Of a DNA stretch of 64,000 nucleotides, positions 32,111 to 40,967 are shown one piece after another. The stretch is from Bacillus sp. FJAT-28004 (GTDB lineage: Bacteria; Bacillota; Bacilli; Paenibacillales; Paenibacillaceae): positions 3,374,418-3,438,417 of the forward strand of contig NZ_LGHP01000001.1 in the NCBI RefSeq assembly GCF_001280845.1. Reading direction: 5' to 3'. Positions within the stretch are counted from its first letter, which is position 1. Each line of letters opens with the position of its first letter. The translations under genes and the position numbers were made by a program. A model generated the notes under the pieces. It saw nothing but the letters and a program-made list of their open reading frames with translations. It was not told where the DNA came from and ran no database searches.

Positions 32111-32740
32111 CTAATTTGTTCCGAACATGCGGTCTCCAGCATCACCTAGACCAGGGATGATGTAACCCTTCTCATCCAGACGCTCATCGAGTGCGGCGAT
32201 ATAAATATCGACATCAGGATGCGCTTCTTGAACCGCCTTCACGCCTTCTGGAGCAGCAATAAGACACATTAATTTAATTTGATCGCAATGATGATTTTTT
32301 AGCGAATTGATGGCTGCGATAGCAGAACCGCCAGTTGCAAGCATTGGATCGATAACGATGAGCAGACGATTCGGCGCATCCGTAGGCAAATTAATGTAAT
32401 ACTCCTTAGGCTGGAGCGTTTCATGATCACGTGCAAGACCGATATGACCTACCTTTGCCGATGGAATCAGCTTCAGTATACCGTCGACCATACCAAGACC
32501 AGCGCGCAAAATAGGCACAAGCCCAAGCATTCTTCCGGATACAACCTTCGAATCCGTCTCGGCTACAGGCGTCTGCACCTTAATCGTATCAAGCGGTATT
32601 TCTCTCGTAATTTCGTATGACATCATTGTAGCTACTTCATCAACCAATTCCCGAAAATCTTTTGTATTCGTTTCTTTATTCCGAATAAAAGTCAGCTTAT
32701 GCTGAATTAACGGATGGTCGCAAATGATTACTTTGCTCAT
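32111..32740 (-). CDS. upp: Uracil phosphoribosyltransferase
   Basis: Salvages uracil to UMP using PRPP. 209 residues with the PRPP loop [10 protein letters not shown], the uracil-binding C-terminal segment [13 protein letters not shown] and an N-terminal region starting [20 protein letters not shown]. It precedes wecB/mnaA and the atp operon, matching the B. subtilis upp-atp neighbourhood. GGGAGGAAT precedes the ATG. Confidence 0.97.
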   Translation of the reverse strand: MSKVIICDHPLIQHKLTFIRNKETNTKDFRELVDEVATMMSYEITREIPLDTIKVQTPVAETDSKVVSGRMLGLVPILRAGLGMVDGILKLIPSAKVGHIGLARDHETLQPKEYYINLPTDAPNRLLIVIDPMLATGGSAIAAINSLKNHHCDQIKLMCLIAAPEGVKAVQEAHPDVDIYIAALDERLDEKGYIIPGLGDAGDRMFGTN

Positions 32741-32801
32741 GGAGCGGTATTCCTCCCGTTTGTTGTTGTTATTGTATAGTAGTCTTCACACAATCCCGTA
32801 T

Positions 32802-32810
32802 ATTATAGCA
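32802..32810 (-). promoter_or_regulatory. Probable extended -10 promoter of upp
   Basis: Minus-strand TGCTATAAT about 60 bp before the upp ATG; the -35 region is poor. Confidence 0.45.
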
Positions 32811-32850
32811 TTGTAAACAAGCCCTTGCATCTTGAGTTTTATGATTGCGC

Positions 32851-32890
32851 AAAAAAAGGCCGGTGATTCCAAAAATAGGAGTCACAGGCC
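32851..32890 (-). terminator. Terminator downstream of the Gly/Cys-rich protein gene
   Basis: Minus-strand stem GGCCTGTGACTCC paired with GGAATCACCGGCC (two mismatches), followed by seven T residues. Confidence 0.85.
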
Positions 32891-32908
32891 GCTGTAACTA
32901 TATTCCTT

Positions 32909-34006
32909 TTAACTGCTGCAGCCTCCGCCGCCGCAAGATGATCCACCACCGTCTCCACCGCTTCCGCAGGATGAATCCCCGCCTGATCCGCTATCTCCGC
33001 TGTCACTTCCGTCCGAATGGTCATCTCTTCCATCGTCGGATGAGCCGCTGCAAGCATAAGTGGTATCGCCGCTTCCATTTGCTTTGCGCTCCTCTTCATT
33101 TTGAGCTTGATCCATCTGCTGTGCAAAATCATTCGGATGCGATATAGAATTGTAAATAAGAAGTCCCGAAAGCAGGCCAGTAGCTCCAAGAACAGGATCA
33201 TAATTATAGCTGTTTCGCGTGCGAATTTCTTTGCCGTGCGGAGCATTGCCGTCTCCAGCCGCAATAAGCTGTGATTTTGCCCGTTCGATCATATAGTCAG
33301 CCGCGGCATTCAAATCGGCATAACGCGCTGTTGTTTTAACGTTGAACCACTCCTTGCGCAGCTCTTCATTGCTCCACCCAGCAAGTTCTCCCAGCCTTTG
33401 CTCCGGCATTTGCGTTCGGTAAAAGGCACCCCATAACCTGCCGCTAGCCGGCGCTTGCCCAAACAGCTCGCCATACGCCCAGTCAAACATCGCTCGTTCT
33501 CCCATAAGCGGCTGTGCACCTGGAGCATGCGGGGCATGATGAATCATTTCTCCGCAGAAGCGCGTGCAAAACTGTTCATACTCCCTTGTAAACATCAGCA
33601 TCTCATGCCATACCGCATCAACCTGCTTGCTATACATAGGAACGCTGCGCATGATGCCGCACATGAGAAAGTAGCGCTTAAGCTCAAACCAGGTCCAGTT
33701 CCATTCTTTATCCGATATCCTTGGAAACTCCTTCAATACCCTATCCTTTACTCGGCTCTCAAAATCGATGCCTAGCGCGGATTCCAAGCGTTCCGCCGCG
33801 GTTCTCGCAGGGTGGCCGTACGGTACGCCAAGTGCAGTCGGCAGCTCGGCATTCGGCCAAGGTGTAAACGCATTGGTACGACCAACGGAACCTCTGCCTC
33901 TTCCGCCCGATTTAGCGTTGCTGTTTGAACTATTCGATTTTGAAATTGCACTTAATACAACAATAACCAAAACTACAATGAACAATATCGTTACAAATTG
34001 CTCCAT
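32909..34006 (-). CDS. Membrane-anchored protein with Gly/Ser/Cys-rich C-terminus, function unknown
   Basis: 365 residues. One N-terminal helix (about 4-21), a soluble helical domain (about 60-275) holding VDAVWHEMLMFTREYEQFC and FCGEMIHHAPHAPGA, then a tail from about 320 of Gly/Ser/Asp with four Cys ending SSCGGGGCSS. The WHE(M)LMFTREY-like segment recalls glycine-rich-domain (GRDP/DUF1399-like) proteins, and the tail recalls other bacterial membrane proteins with GGGC termini; neither match is certain. GGGAGGG precedes ATG. Isolated monocistron with a strong terminator. Confidence 0.75.
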   Translation of the reverse strand: MEQFVTILFIVVLVIVVLSAISKSNSSNSNAKSGGRGRGSVGRTNAFTPWPNAELPTALGVPYGHPARTAAERLESALGIDFESRVKDRVLKEFPRISDKEWNWTWFELKRYFLMCGIMRSVPMYSKQVDAVWHEMLMFTREYEQFCTRFCGEMIHHAPHAPGAQPLMGERAMFDWAYGELFGQAPASGRLWGAFYRTQMPEQRLGELAGWSNEELRKEWFNVKTTARYADLNAAADYMIERAKSQLIAAGDGNAPHGKEIRTRNSYNYDPVLGATGLLSGLLIYNSISHPNDFAQQMDQAQNEEERKANGSGDTTYACSGSSDDGRDDHSDGSDSGDSGSGGDSSCGSGGDGGGSSCGGGGCSS

Positions 34007-34090
34007 CCTAACCCTCCCACGTCAGTTCGTCTTCCCCATATATTAACACATCTCCTAATAGCACGGACCATTGCTGTTATCCTACAAAAT

Positions 34091-34110
34091 AAAAAAACCG
34101 CCATGCGGTT
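34091..34110 (-). terminator. Terminator downstream of the MarR remnant
   Basis: Minus strand ACCGC-ATG-GCGGT followed by seven T residues. No intact gene precedes it on this strand, so it probably served the decayed MarR gene. Confidence 0.7.
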
Positions 34111-34160
34111 GTGAACATTTGCACATTAAGCAAGACGATAAAGAAGCTCGCATACAAAAT

Positions 34161-34353
34161 TAAAGCTCTTCTGAAGAGAAGCCGTTAAACAGTGCTGTAA
34201 TGCCGTGTATGCCTACTTCATTGTTACGGACGGATTTTCCTCACCCTTCCCCGTAATGTCCAGCACAACCGCTCTATGATCCTGCTCCTTGTGCTTGCGC
34301 ACTGCGAAGCCGCTCTCCTCAAGCTTATCTACAGGGGATCGTGAAGAAAACAT
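34161..34353 (-). pseudogene. MarR-family regulator remnant
   Basis: Reading from 34353, one frame gives RSPVDKLEESGFAVRKHKEQ, then DHRAVVLDITGKGEE, which is the recognition helix and wing of a MarR regulator, stopping at 34213. A second frame continues with NEVGIHGITALFNGFSSEEL to a stop at 34161, like the MarR C-terminal dimerisation helix. The first about 65 residues expected for the family are missing, so this is a truncated, frameshifted relic. Confidence 0.7.
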
Positions 34354-34361
34354 GCAAACTT

Positions 34362-34485
34362 TTATCCACATTCAGTGAAGTAATCATTTTATATATTCAA
34401 AAAAATCGTTCAAATTATAAACTATCCACATTTTTAACGTAAGTTATCCACAATTGTCCACAGAATATTCACAAAATTGTGCACA
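34362..34485. promoter_or_regulatory. DnaA-box cluster outside oriC
   Basis: Two exact TTATCCACA boxes (34362-34370, 34444-34452) plus near matches CTATCCACA (34422-34430), TTGTCCACA (34454-34462), ATATTCACA (34465-34473) and TTGTGCACA (34477-34485), all in the same orientation within 124 bp. An AT-rich stretch lies at 34381-34420. No dnaA, dnaN or recF is nearby, so this is not oriC. Confidence 0.7.
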
Positions 34486-34498
34486 ACCTGCTCAAAAC

Positions 34499-34538
34499 AA
34501 AAAAAGATGAAGCAGGAATCATCCTTGCTCCACCTTTT
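34499..34538 (-). terminator. Terminator of the opp operon
   Basis: Minus-strand stem GGTGGAGCAAGGA paired with TTCCTGCTTCATC, followed by seven T residues. It lies about 75 bp past the oppF stop. Confidence 0.75.
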
Positions 34539-34614
34539 TCAAAAAATCTATACACATGAAGCTTAAATAGCCCTCAATGAATGTTTTCTAAATGTTGAAT
34601 AAAACATCGTCTCT

Positions 34615-35577
34615 TTATACTGACGCGTAGTGACAAGCGGCAAAATGCCCTTTTCTCACTTCAAGCAGTGCAGGCTCGTCCACTTTGCATTTATTAGTCG
34701 CAATCGGACAACGCGTATGGAATTGGCAGCCTGATGGCGGATTGATAGGACTTGGCAAATCGCCAGTCAATACAATACGCTCACGGGTAGCTTCAATCTC
34801 CGGATCTGGAATTGGAATAGCCGATAGCAGAGCTCTTGTATAAGGGTGTGCTGGACTTGCGTACAATTCACTGCTCTCTGCAAGCTCGACGATTTTACCA
34901 AGATACATAACCGCTACGCGGTCGCTTATATGCTTAACCATGGACAAATCATGCGCGATAAACAAGTAAGTCAAGCCCATCTTACGCTGCAGATCCATCA
35001 TTAAGTTTACAACTTGCGCTTGAATCGATACGTCTAGCGCTGAGATCGGCTCATCCGCAATGATGAAACGCGGATCAACTGCAAGTGCGCGGGCAATACC
35101 GATACGCTGACGCTGACCGCCAGAGAACTCATGCGGATACCTTGTAGCGTGATCGGGATTAAGACCAACGACATCAAGTAGATTCTCAACTCTGTGCTTG
35201 CGTTCTTTTTTACTAGCAACAAGCTTGTGAATATCAAGCGCTTCTCCAATGATGTCCATAACCGTCATACGCGGGTTTAATGATGCGTATGGATCTTGGA
35301 ATATCATTTGCATATCACGGCGAAGTTCCTTGAGCTTAGGACCCTTCAACTTATAAATATCTTGCCCGTCGAAGTTAACACCACCGCTAGTTGGTTCATA
35401 AAGCCGCATGATGGTACGACCAGCTGTTGATTTTCCGCAACCGGATTCGCCAACGACGCCGACCGTTTCTCCTTTTTTGATGGAGAAGGATATATCATTA
35501 ACAGCATGGAGCGTCGCTCCACCGCCTAAATTAAAAGATTTACGCAAATTATTAATTTCAATTAATGGTGCACTCAT
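34615..35577 (-). CDS. oppF: Oligopeptide ABC transporter ATP-binding protein OppF
   Basis: One of two ATPases driving peptide import. 320 residues; Walker [10 protein letters not shown], signature [17 protein letters not shown], Walker B FIIADEP and C-terminal [13 protein letters not shown] (Cys-rich oligopeptide/dipeptide domain). I start at ATG 35577 behind GGGAGGTG, overlapping the oppD stop as ATGA; the longer frame to 35619 has no site. Confidence 0.95.
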   Translation of the reverse strand: MSAPLIEINNLRKSFNLGGGATLHAVNDISFSIKKGETVGVVGESGCGKSTAGRTIMRLYEPTSGGVNFDGQDIYKLKGPKLKELRRDMQMIFQDPYASLNPRMTVMDIIGEALDIHKLVASKKERKHRVENLLDVVGLNPDHATRYPHEFSGGQRQRIGIARALAVDPRFIIADEPISALDVSIQAQVVNLMMDLQRKMGLTYLFIAHDLSMVKHISDRVAVMYLGKIVELAESSELYASPAHPYTRALLSAIPIPDPEIEATRERIVLTGDLPSPINPPSGCQFHTRCPIATNKCKVDEPALLEVRKGHFAACHYASV

Positions 35578-36575
35578 ACTGACACCTCCCGATTTGCATA
35601 AGGATGTGCTAGCCAGCATGCTGACTCATGATTCTCATTGCCATCTACCGGGAGCAATTCAGGATCATTGTCCACGCATACCCGCATTGCTTCATCGCAG
35701 CGAGCACAGAAGCTGCAGCCCGTCGGCGGTTTAATCAAATCCGGCGGCATACCGTAAATCGGCACCAGCGGCTCTTCCTTCTTCTGATCAAGACGCGGAA
35801 GCGAGCGCAGCAGTCCTCTTGTATAAGGATGCTTAGGGTTTTTGAAGATCTCCCATTTTGTACCCGTTTCTACAACCTTACCTGCATACATAACGATAAC
35901 GCGGTCACACATATCTGCTACAACGCCTAAATCATGCGTAATAAGAATAATAGAAGTGCCAAGTTTTTGCTGCAAGTCCTTCATGACTCGCATAATTTGC
36001 GCTTGAATTGTAACGTCTAATGCTGTTGTAGGCTCATCCGCAATAAGAAGCGATGGGTTGCATGCAAGTGCGATAGCAATCATCGCCCGTTGACGCATGC
36101 CTCCAGAGAATTGATGCGGATATTGATTAACCCGTGAAGCAGGGTTCGGAATACCTACAAGTTCAAGCATTTCAATGGCGCGTTCAGTCGCTTTTGCACC
36201 GCTTATTCCTTGGTGCTTGATTAGTCCCTCTGTAATCTGACGGCCAATCGTTAGCGTAGGATTAAGAGAGGTCATCGGATCCTGAAAGATCATCCCCATC
36301 TCTTTACCACGGATGTCTTCCATTTGACTATTGGACATTTTCAAAATTTCTTGGCCTTTAAACATAATCGATCCTTTAGTATCGGCCGGAGGCGATGGAA
36401 TCAAACGCATGAGCGATTGTGCGGTTACACTCTTGCCGCAACCGGACTCCCCAACAATGGCTACTGCCTCGCCTTTGTTGACGTGAAAATTCACACCGCG
36501 AACCGCTTTAACGATACCGCCTCGAACTTTGAAATTAACACGAAGGTCTTTTACTTCAAGTAACTTCTCCATCAT
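35574..36575 (-). CDS. oppD: Oligopeptide ABC transporter ATP-binding protein OppD
   Basis: Partner ATPase, 333 residues: Walker [10 protein letters not shown], signature [15 protein letters not shown], Walker [14 protein letters not shown], and the C-terminal Cys motif [16 protein letters not shown] that in relatives binds an iron-sulfur cluster. AGGAGGTG precedes tandem ATGs at 36575. Confidence 0.95.
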   Translation of the reverse strand: MMEKLLEVKDLRVNFKVRGGIVKAVRGVNFHVNKGEAVAIVGESGCGKSVTAQSLMRLIPSPPADTKGSIMFKGQEILKMSNSQMEDIRGKEMGMIFQDPMTSLNPTLTIGRQITEGLIKHQGISGAKATERAIEMLELVGIPNPASRVNQYPHQFSGGMRQRAMIAIALACNPSLLIADEPTTALDVTIQAQIMRVMKDLQQKLGTSIILITHDLGVVADMCDRVIVMYAGKVVETGTKWEIFKNPKHPYTRGLLRSLPRLDQKKEEPLVPIYGMPPDLIKPPTGCSFCARCDEAMRVCVDNDPELLPVDGNENHESACWLAHPYANREVSV

Positions 36576-36585
36576 TGACCACCTC

Positions 36586-37509
36586 CTACTTCTTCATTTT
36601 CGGATCAAGCGCATCTCTCAGACCGTCGCCAAAAATATTAAAGCAAAGCATCGTAATGCTTATAACTGCTGCTGGGAAAATCATTCTCCACGGATACAGT
36701 GTCCATGCTTTAATTGCATCATTTATCATCGTACCCAGTGACGCAGCCGGGGATTGAACACCTAGTCCCAAGAAGCTGAGGAATGCCTCTGCGAAGATCG
36801 CACTTGGAACAGTAAGCGTCAACGTTACGATAATCGGGCCCATTGCGTTAGGAATAAGATGTCTGAATAGAATACGTGGAGTGCTAGCGCCGAGCGCTTG
36901 AGCAGCCATAACGTATTCTTGGTTTTTGAGCTGCATGATCTGGCCGCGCACAATCCAAGCCATACTGATCCAACCGGTTATACTAAGCGCAAGCACGATC
37001 GTGAACATGCTAGGCTCTAATATGACAATCAAAAGAATGATAATAAGCATGCTTGGAATGGAGTATAGAACTTCACAAAAACGGTTCAATATCTCATCGA
37101 CACGTCCGCCGAAATAACCCATAATTCCGCCGATAATAACTCCGAGCACCAAGTCAGCTAGTGCAGCATATATACCAACCTGCAGAGATATTCCAGCGCC
37201 CATCCAAGTACGGGTGAAGAGATCCCGTCCGAGATCATCTGTACCAAACCAGTAGGTAGCGTTAGGGCCCAGATTTTTTTCCTTCAAGTGATTGGTTTGA
37301 AAATCCTGCTCCGATATCATCGGGCCAAAAATCGCCGCAAGGGAGACGATAAGCAATACAATTAAGCTGAACATTGCTATTTTGTTGGAACGCAGACGCA
37401 GCCAAGCATCTTTCCATGCAGAGATGCTCTCACGAACAACAACTTCCGTGTGCTTCTCGTCTTTATTCAGCTTAGCGAATTGATCCGGCGTAAAGGTCTT
37501 ATCCTTCAT
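36586..37509 (-). CDS. oppC: Oligopeptide ABC transporter permease OppC
   Basis: Inner-membrane permease, 307 residues: hydrophilic N-terminus of about 35 residues, first helix at about 42-62, then five helices. The coupling (EAA-like) loop is AAQALGASTPRILFRHLIPN. ATG overlaps the oppB stop as ATGA. Confidence 0.95.
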   Translation of the reverse strand: MKDKTFTPDQFAKLNKDEKHTEVVVRESISAWKDAWLRLRSNKIAMFSLIVLLIVSLAAIFGPMISEQDFQTNHLKEKNLGPNATYWFGTDDLGRDLFTRTWMGAGISLQVGIYAALADLVLGVIIGGIMGYFGGRVDEILNRFCEVLYSIPSMLIIILLIVILEPSMFTIVLALSITGWISMAWIVRGQIMQLKNQEYVMAAQALGASTPRILFRHLIPNAMGPIIVTLTLTVPSAIFAEAFLSFLGLGVQSPAASLGTMINDAIKAWTLYPWRMIFPAAVISITMLCFNIFGDGLRDALDPKMKK

Positions 37510-38441
37510 CCTTTTCCGCCTCCTCTTGTCAGCTTGATACGCGGATCGACAAAGCCATAAGCAACGTCAGTCAAGAACCGCGCAACCATCAGGATAATAC
37601 CATAAAATAAAGTAAGCCCCATTATGAGCGTATAGTCACGGTTAGTAATACTTTGTACAAAATATTTTCCAATTCCACCTATACCAAAAATTTGTTCGAC
37701 AACGACAGATCCGGTAATAATGTTAGCGGTCATCGGTCCGATATAAGTTACTACTGGCAAAATAGCATTGCGTAGAGCATGACGAACCAAGATAATGCGG
37801 CCGCTGAGACCTTTGGCGCGAGCGGTCTTAATGTAGTCAGCGGATAGTACTTCTAGCATCGTTGAGCGCGTCAGACGCGCGATAAATGCGGCTGGAAGGA
37901 ATGAAAGCGCAAGAACAGGCATAATGAAATCTGTAGGATCGTTAAGTCCCGATACATTTAGCCAGCGCAGCTTGCTGCCTAGCACGAACTGTAAAATGGA
38001 TGCTGCCAAAAAGTTGGGAATCGATACCCCTAGCACTGCAATAACAATCGTGAAGCTATCCAAAAATTTACGATGATTAAGCGCCGCAATGATGCCCAGA
38101 ATCAAACCTAATGCTAAAGACACAATGACGGCAAAAAGGCCGATTTGCGCAGAATAAATAAAGCTTTCTTTAATAATACGAGTAACGGACATATATTGCT
38201 GCTTCATTGACATCCCTAAATCGCCATGAAGCAAATTGTTCAAATACATCAAATATTGTTTCCATACCGGCTGATCAAGGCCGTACATTTGCAAGAGGTG
38301 CTCTCTTATTTTCTCGGGAATAGCCTTCTCCCTAATAAAGGGATCGCCCGGGATGATTTTCATAAGAAAGAACGTAGCGGACGCAAGAACAAACAACGAG
38401 ACAAACATGGATAGAAACTTCTTGGATACATATTTTATCAA
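37506..38441 (-). CDS. oppB: Oligopeptide ABC transporter permease OppB
   Basis: Inner-membrane permease, about 311 residues with six helices and the coupling loop TARAKGLSGRIILVRHALRN. N-terminus MIKYVSKKFLSMFVSLFVLA fits the family. I choose TTG 38441 (GGAGG 11 bases upstream); the upstream codons to 38474 would encode a non-family leader. Confidence 0.93.
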   Translation of the reverse strand: MIKYVSKKFLSMFVSLFVLASATFFLMKIIPGDPFIREKAIPEKIREHLLQMYGLDQPVWKQYLMYLNNLLHGDLGMSMKQQYMSVTRIIKESFIYSAQIGLFAVIVSLALGLILGIIAALNHRKFLDSFTIVIAVLGVSIPNFLAASILQFVLGSKLRWLNVSGLNDPTDFIMPVLALSFLPAAFIARLTRSTMLEVLSADYIKTARAKGLSGRIILVRHALRNAILPVVTYIGPMTANIITGSVVVEQIFGIGGIGKYFVQSITNRDYTLIMGLTLFYGIILMVARFLTDVAYGFVDPRIKLTRGGGKG

Positions 38442-38482
38442 CGCAATGGACACCTCCTTACAGAATATAAACAAGAAGCAAT

Positions 38483-38512
38483 GCTATAAGTGATAAAGCC
38501 TGAATCTGTCAA
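38483..38512 (-). promoter_or_regulatory. Possible internal promoter before oppB
   Basis: Minus strand TTGACA (38507-38512), 18-bp spacer, TATAGC (38483-38488), just downstream of the oppA-oppB hairpin. Confidence 0.4.
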
Positions 38513-38519
38513 CAAGAAA

Positions 38520-38550
38520 GGGATATATGCGGACACCCCGCATATATCCC
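38520..38550 (-). promoter_or_regulatory. Stable oppA-oppB intercistronic hairpin
   Basis: Perfect 13-bp stem GGGATATATGCGG/CCGCATATATCCC with a five-base loop, followed on the minus strand by TTTCTTGTT. Likely a leaky terminator or 3' stabiliser that raises oppA over the permease genes. Confidence 0.7.
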
Positions 38551-38574
38551 TAGCTTCAGGTGCTGGAAGGACGA

Positions 38575-40245
38575 CTATTTCGCTTCGTAGTAACCTCTTG
38601 TGTAGTCAATGTCGCCTTTATAGTCTGTAACGATGTTTTTGAATCCAGGTTTAAGCATGTAAACGTTGCTGTAGTAGTAAATCGGCATGATCGGCATGTA
38701 TTCCATAAGAATTTTTTCTGCCTCAGTCATAGCCGCAACACGTTCAGCTTGATCTCCGCTTGCATTCGCTTTTTTGATCAAAGCGTCATATTCAGGAGAA
38801 GCAAAACCTGTATTGTTTTGACTGCCGCCAGTTACGAACATATCCAAGTAAGTCATTGGATCGTTGTAGTCAGCTCCCCAACCTGCGCGAGCGATTTGAT
38901 AGTTCATTGCTGTACGGTTTTTCAGTAGAACGGCAAACTCTTGGTTCTCGATACCAACTTCGATACCAAGGTTTTGACGCCACATTTCAACGATTGCTTC
39001 AGCAATTTTCTTGTGGCCGTCGCTTGTGTTGAATGTCAATGTTACTTTAGGGAACTTAGCTAGCTTAAGCTCAGCTAGACCTTCAGCAAGCAATGTTTTT
39101 GCTTCGTCAACATTTTCAGTGAAGAAATCATCTTTTACTTCGTTACGGTAATCTTCTTTCAAACCGATGATGCCTGGTGGAACAAATCCAAACGAAGGAA
39201 CTTCGCCAGCCATCGTTACGCTCTCAACGATTGCTTGGCGGTCGATCGCCATTGCAAGTGCTTTACGAACTTTTAAGTTGTTGAAAGGAACTTCTTCTGT
39301 GTTGAATTGGTAGTAGTACGAGCTTGCGATACCTTTTGTAACGATCTCGTCTTTTTTCGATTCTTTCAGAACCGGGATTTGTTCAGCTGGAATTTCACCC
39401 GTTGGTTTACCAGTGTAATCAAGTTTGTCTGTCTCGTAGTTAGCAAGCTCAGTTGCAGACTCTGTGATCATTGTAAAGTCAACGCCTGCAAATTTAATTT
39501 GGTCTTTTTCGTAGTAGTTTTCGTTAGGAACAAGCTTAATGGAAGTATTGTGCTGCCATTCGCTCATTTTGAAAGGACCATTACCGATGATTGTTTTTGC
39601 ATCAGCAGCCCAAGCCTCGTTGTCCTTCACTGAAGGATGAACAGGGTTGTAAACATAGAAAGAAGTAAGGCTCAAGAAGTAAGGCGTAGGTGAAACGAGT
39701 TTAACTTCAAGCGTTTGAGCATCAAGAGCTTTGATACCAACCGCATCAGTGTTTGTCGTTTTGCCTTCGTTATAATCTTGTGCGCCAACGATGTAGTAGA
39801 ATTGGTACGCGTAAGTTGAACCTACAGCAGGATCAAGAGCGCGTTTCCAAGAGAATTCGTAGTCATTTGCAGTAACAGGGTCGCCGTTACTCCATTTTGC
39901 GTCTTTACGGATTTTAAAAGTGTACGTTTTGCCGTCTTCTGATTTTTCCCAGCTTTCAGCTGTTGCAGGAATGGATTCACCATTCTCATTTTTACGAGTT
40001 AGACCCTCATAAATACCAGTTGCAAGTGTACCTGATACGTTGTCTTCCATAAGTGCCGGGTCAAGAGTTGAAGGCTCAGAGTGAATGTTCAATCTGAAAA
40101 CTTTCGCTGCAGTTGTTCCTCCGTTTGTGGCGCCGTTTGTAGCACCGTTGTTGCCTGTTTCTTCTTTCGGCGTACAACCTACAGCAACAATAGCAAGAAT
40201 GAGTAAAGCAGCAATAAATGATAAACCAAACTTTCTTGTTCTCAT
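38575..40245 (-). CDS. oppA: Oligopeptide-binding lipoprotein OppA
   Basis: Extracellular peptide-binding protein, lipid-anchored in Gram-positives. 556 residues with a signal FIAALLILAIVAVGC (lipobox VAVGC), an Asn/Gly/Thr linker, and the SBP_bac_5 fold (LNIHSEPSTLDPALMED; YKFSWKRALDP-like EFSWKRALDP; KVRKALAMAIDRQAIVE). I start at ATG 40245 behind GGGAGG; the longer frame to 40320 runs through the leader. First large gene of the opp operon. Confidence 0.95.
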   Translation of the reverse strand: MRTRKFGLSFIAALLILAIVAVGCTPKEETGNNGATNGATNGGTTAAKVFRLNIHSEPSTLDPALMEDNVSGTLATGIYEGLTRKNENGESIPATAESWEKSEDGKTYTFKIRKDAKWSNGDPVTANDYEFSWKRALDPAVGSTYAYQFYYIVGAQDYNEGKTTNTDAVGIKALDAQTLEVKLVSPTPYFLSLTSFYVYNPVHPSVKDNEAWAADAKTIIGNGPFKMSEWQHNTSIKLVPNENYYEKDQIKFAGVDFTMITESATELANYETDKLDYTGKPTGEIPAEQIPVLKESKKDEIVTKGIASSYYYQFNTEEVPFNNLKVRKALAMAIDRQAIVESVTMAGEVPSFGFVPPGIIGLKEDYRNEVKDDFFTENVDEAKTLLAEGLAELKLAKFPKVTLTFNTSDGHKKIAEAIVEMWRQNLGIEVGIENQEFAVLLKNRTAMNYQIARAGWGADYNDPMTYLDMFVTGGSQNNTGFASPEYDALIKKANASGDQAERVAAMTEAEKILMEYMPIMPIYYYSNVYMLKPGFKNIVTDYKGDIDYTRGYYEAK

Positions 40246-40376
40246 TGTAATCCTCCCGTTTTTTTCTCTGCTCTGTTTAACTTGGCAATACCGTTCAACC
40301 CACTCGCGCCTAATACACAAACTTTTGCATCTTCAACTAGCTTGTCCAATGCAAATGCACGTATCCCCTTGAGCAT
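40242..40376 (-). CDS. Possible 44-residue upstream ORF overlapping the oppA start
   Basis: ATG 40376 opens a 44-codon frame (begins MLKGIRAFALDKLVEDAK) whose TGA overlaps the oppA ATG as ATGA. The ribosome-binding site is weak (GGGAAG about 11 bases upstream). It could be a leader peptide coupling translation to oppA or a chance frame. No family recognised. Confidence 0.3.
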   Translation of the reverse strand: MLKGIRAFALDKLVEDAKVCVLGASGLNGIAKLNRAEKKTGGLQ

Positions 40377-40905
40377 TGTCAAACACTCTTCCCATTTAAA
40401 CAATGAGATTATATTTAATAATATTTTTCACTATACAACCATGTTAATTATTTATCAAGAATATGTAAGCTGTAAATTTTTGTTTATATTTACTTTTATA
40501 CACTATTCTTTAGCGCTTTGACGCGTTTATTCAATTAATTAATTTGTTGCGTTAATGCTGTACAGCGTTTATTCAGTTAATTATTTCATTAATTTTTCAC
40601 ATTAATATTTTTACAGTTAATTATTAACAAAAATAGAACTAATTTTTAAAAATACAGATTAAATTCAATATACTTTATATTTCCATATTAATTTTAAAAT
40701 CATATTTATTTATCACTTAAAACCCGTTTTTTTCAGTCTTTACACTATAACATATGTTATATCGACTATTATATATATTTATTAATTTCTAGATGCATTG
40801 GCTGAACATTTTTTCATTTTAATATTGACGTTTGCTCATCGATTGCAATCTGCTTCTTGCTGGATTATTTTTTATAGAAATATTATTTATGCACGGCATA
40901 TAATC
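40377..40905. other. AT-rich opp upstream region
   Basis: No gene is supported. A near-perfect direct repeat GCGTTTATTCA(A/G)TTAATTA occurs at 40523-40541 and 40565-40583, 42 bp apart, and several TTAATTA motifs follow. A TATAAT on the minus strand at 40408-40413 is a possible opp promoter with a poor -35. Confidence 0.45.
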
Positions 40906-40941
40906 AAAAAAAAACCTATTCATGCATATGCACAAATAGGT
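40906..40941 (-). terminator. Terminator of the rpiB-ywlG-glyA operon
   Basis: Minus strand ACCTATT paired with AATAGGT around a 14-base, partly self-pairing loop, followed by nine T residues, about 30 bp past the glyA stop. Confidence 0.85.
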
Positions 40942-40967
40942 CTTTTTAAATAATAATTTATTTATGA

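Noticed and set aside
34362..34485. Possible replication origin
   Set aside because: DnaA boxes are present but dnaA, dnaN, recF, gyrBA and rpmH are not, so I call it a box cluster only.
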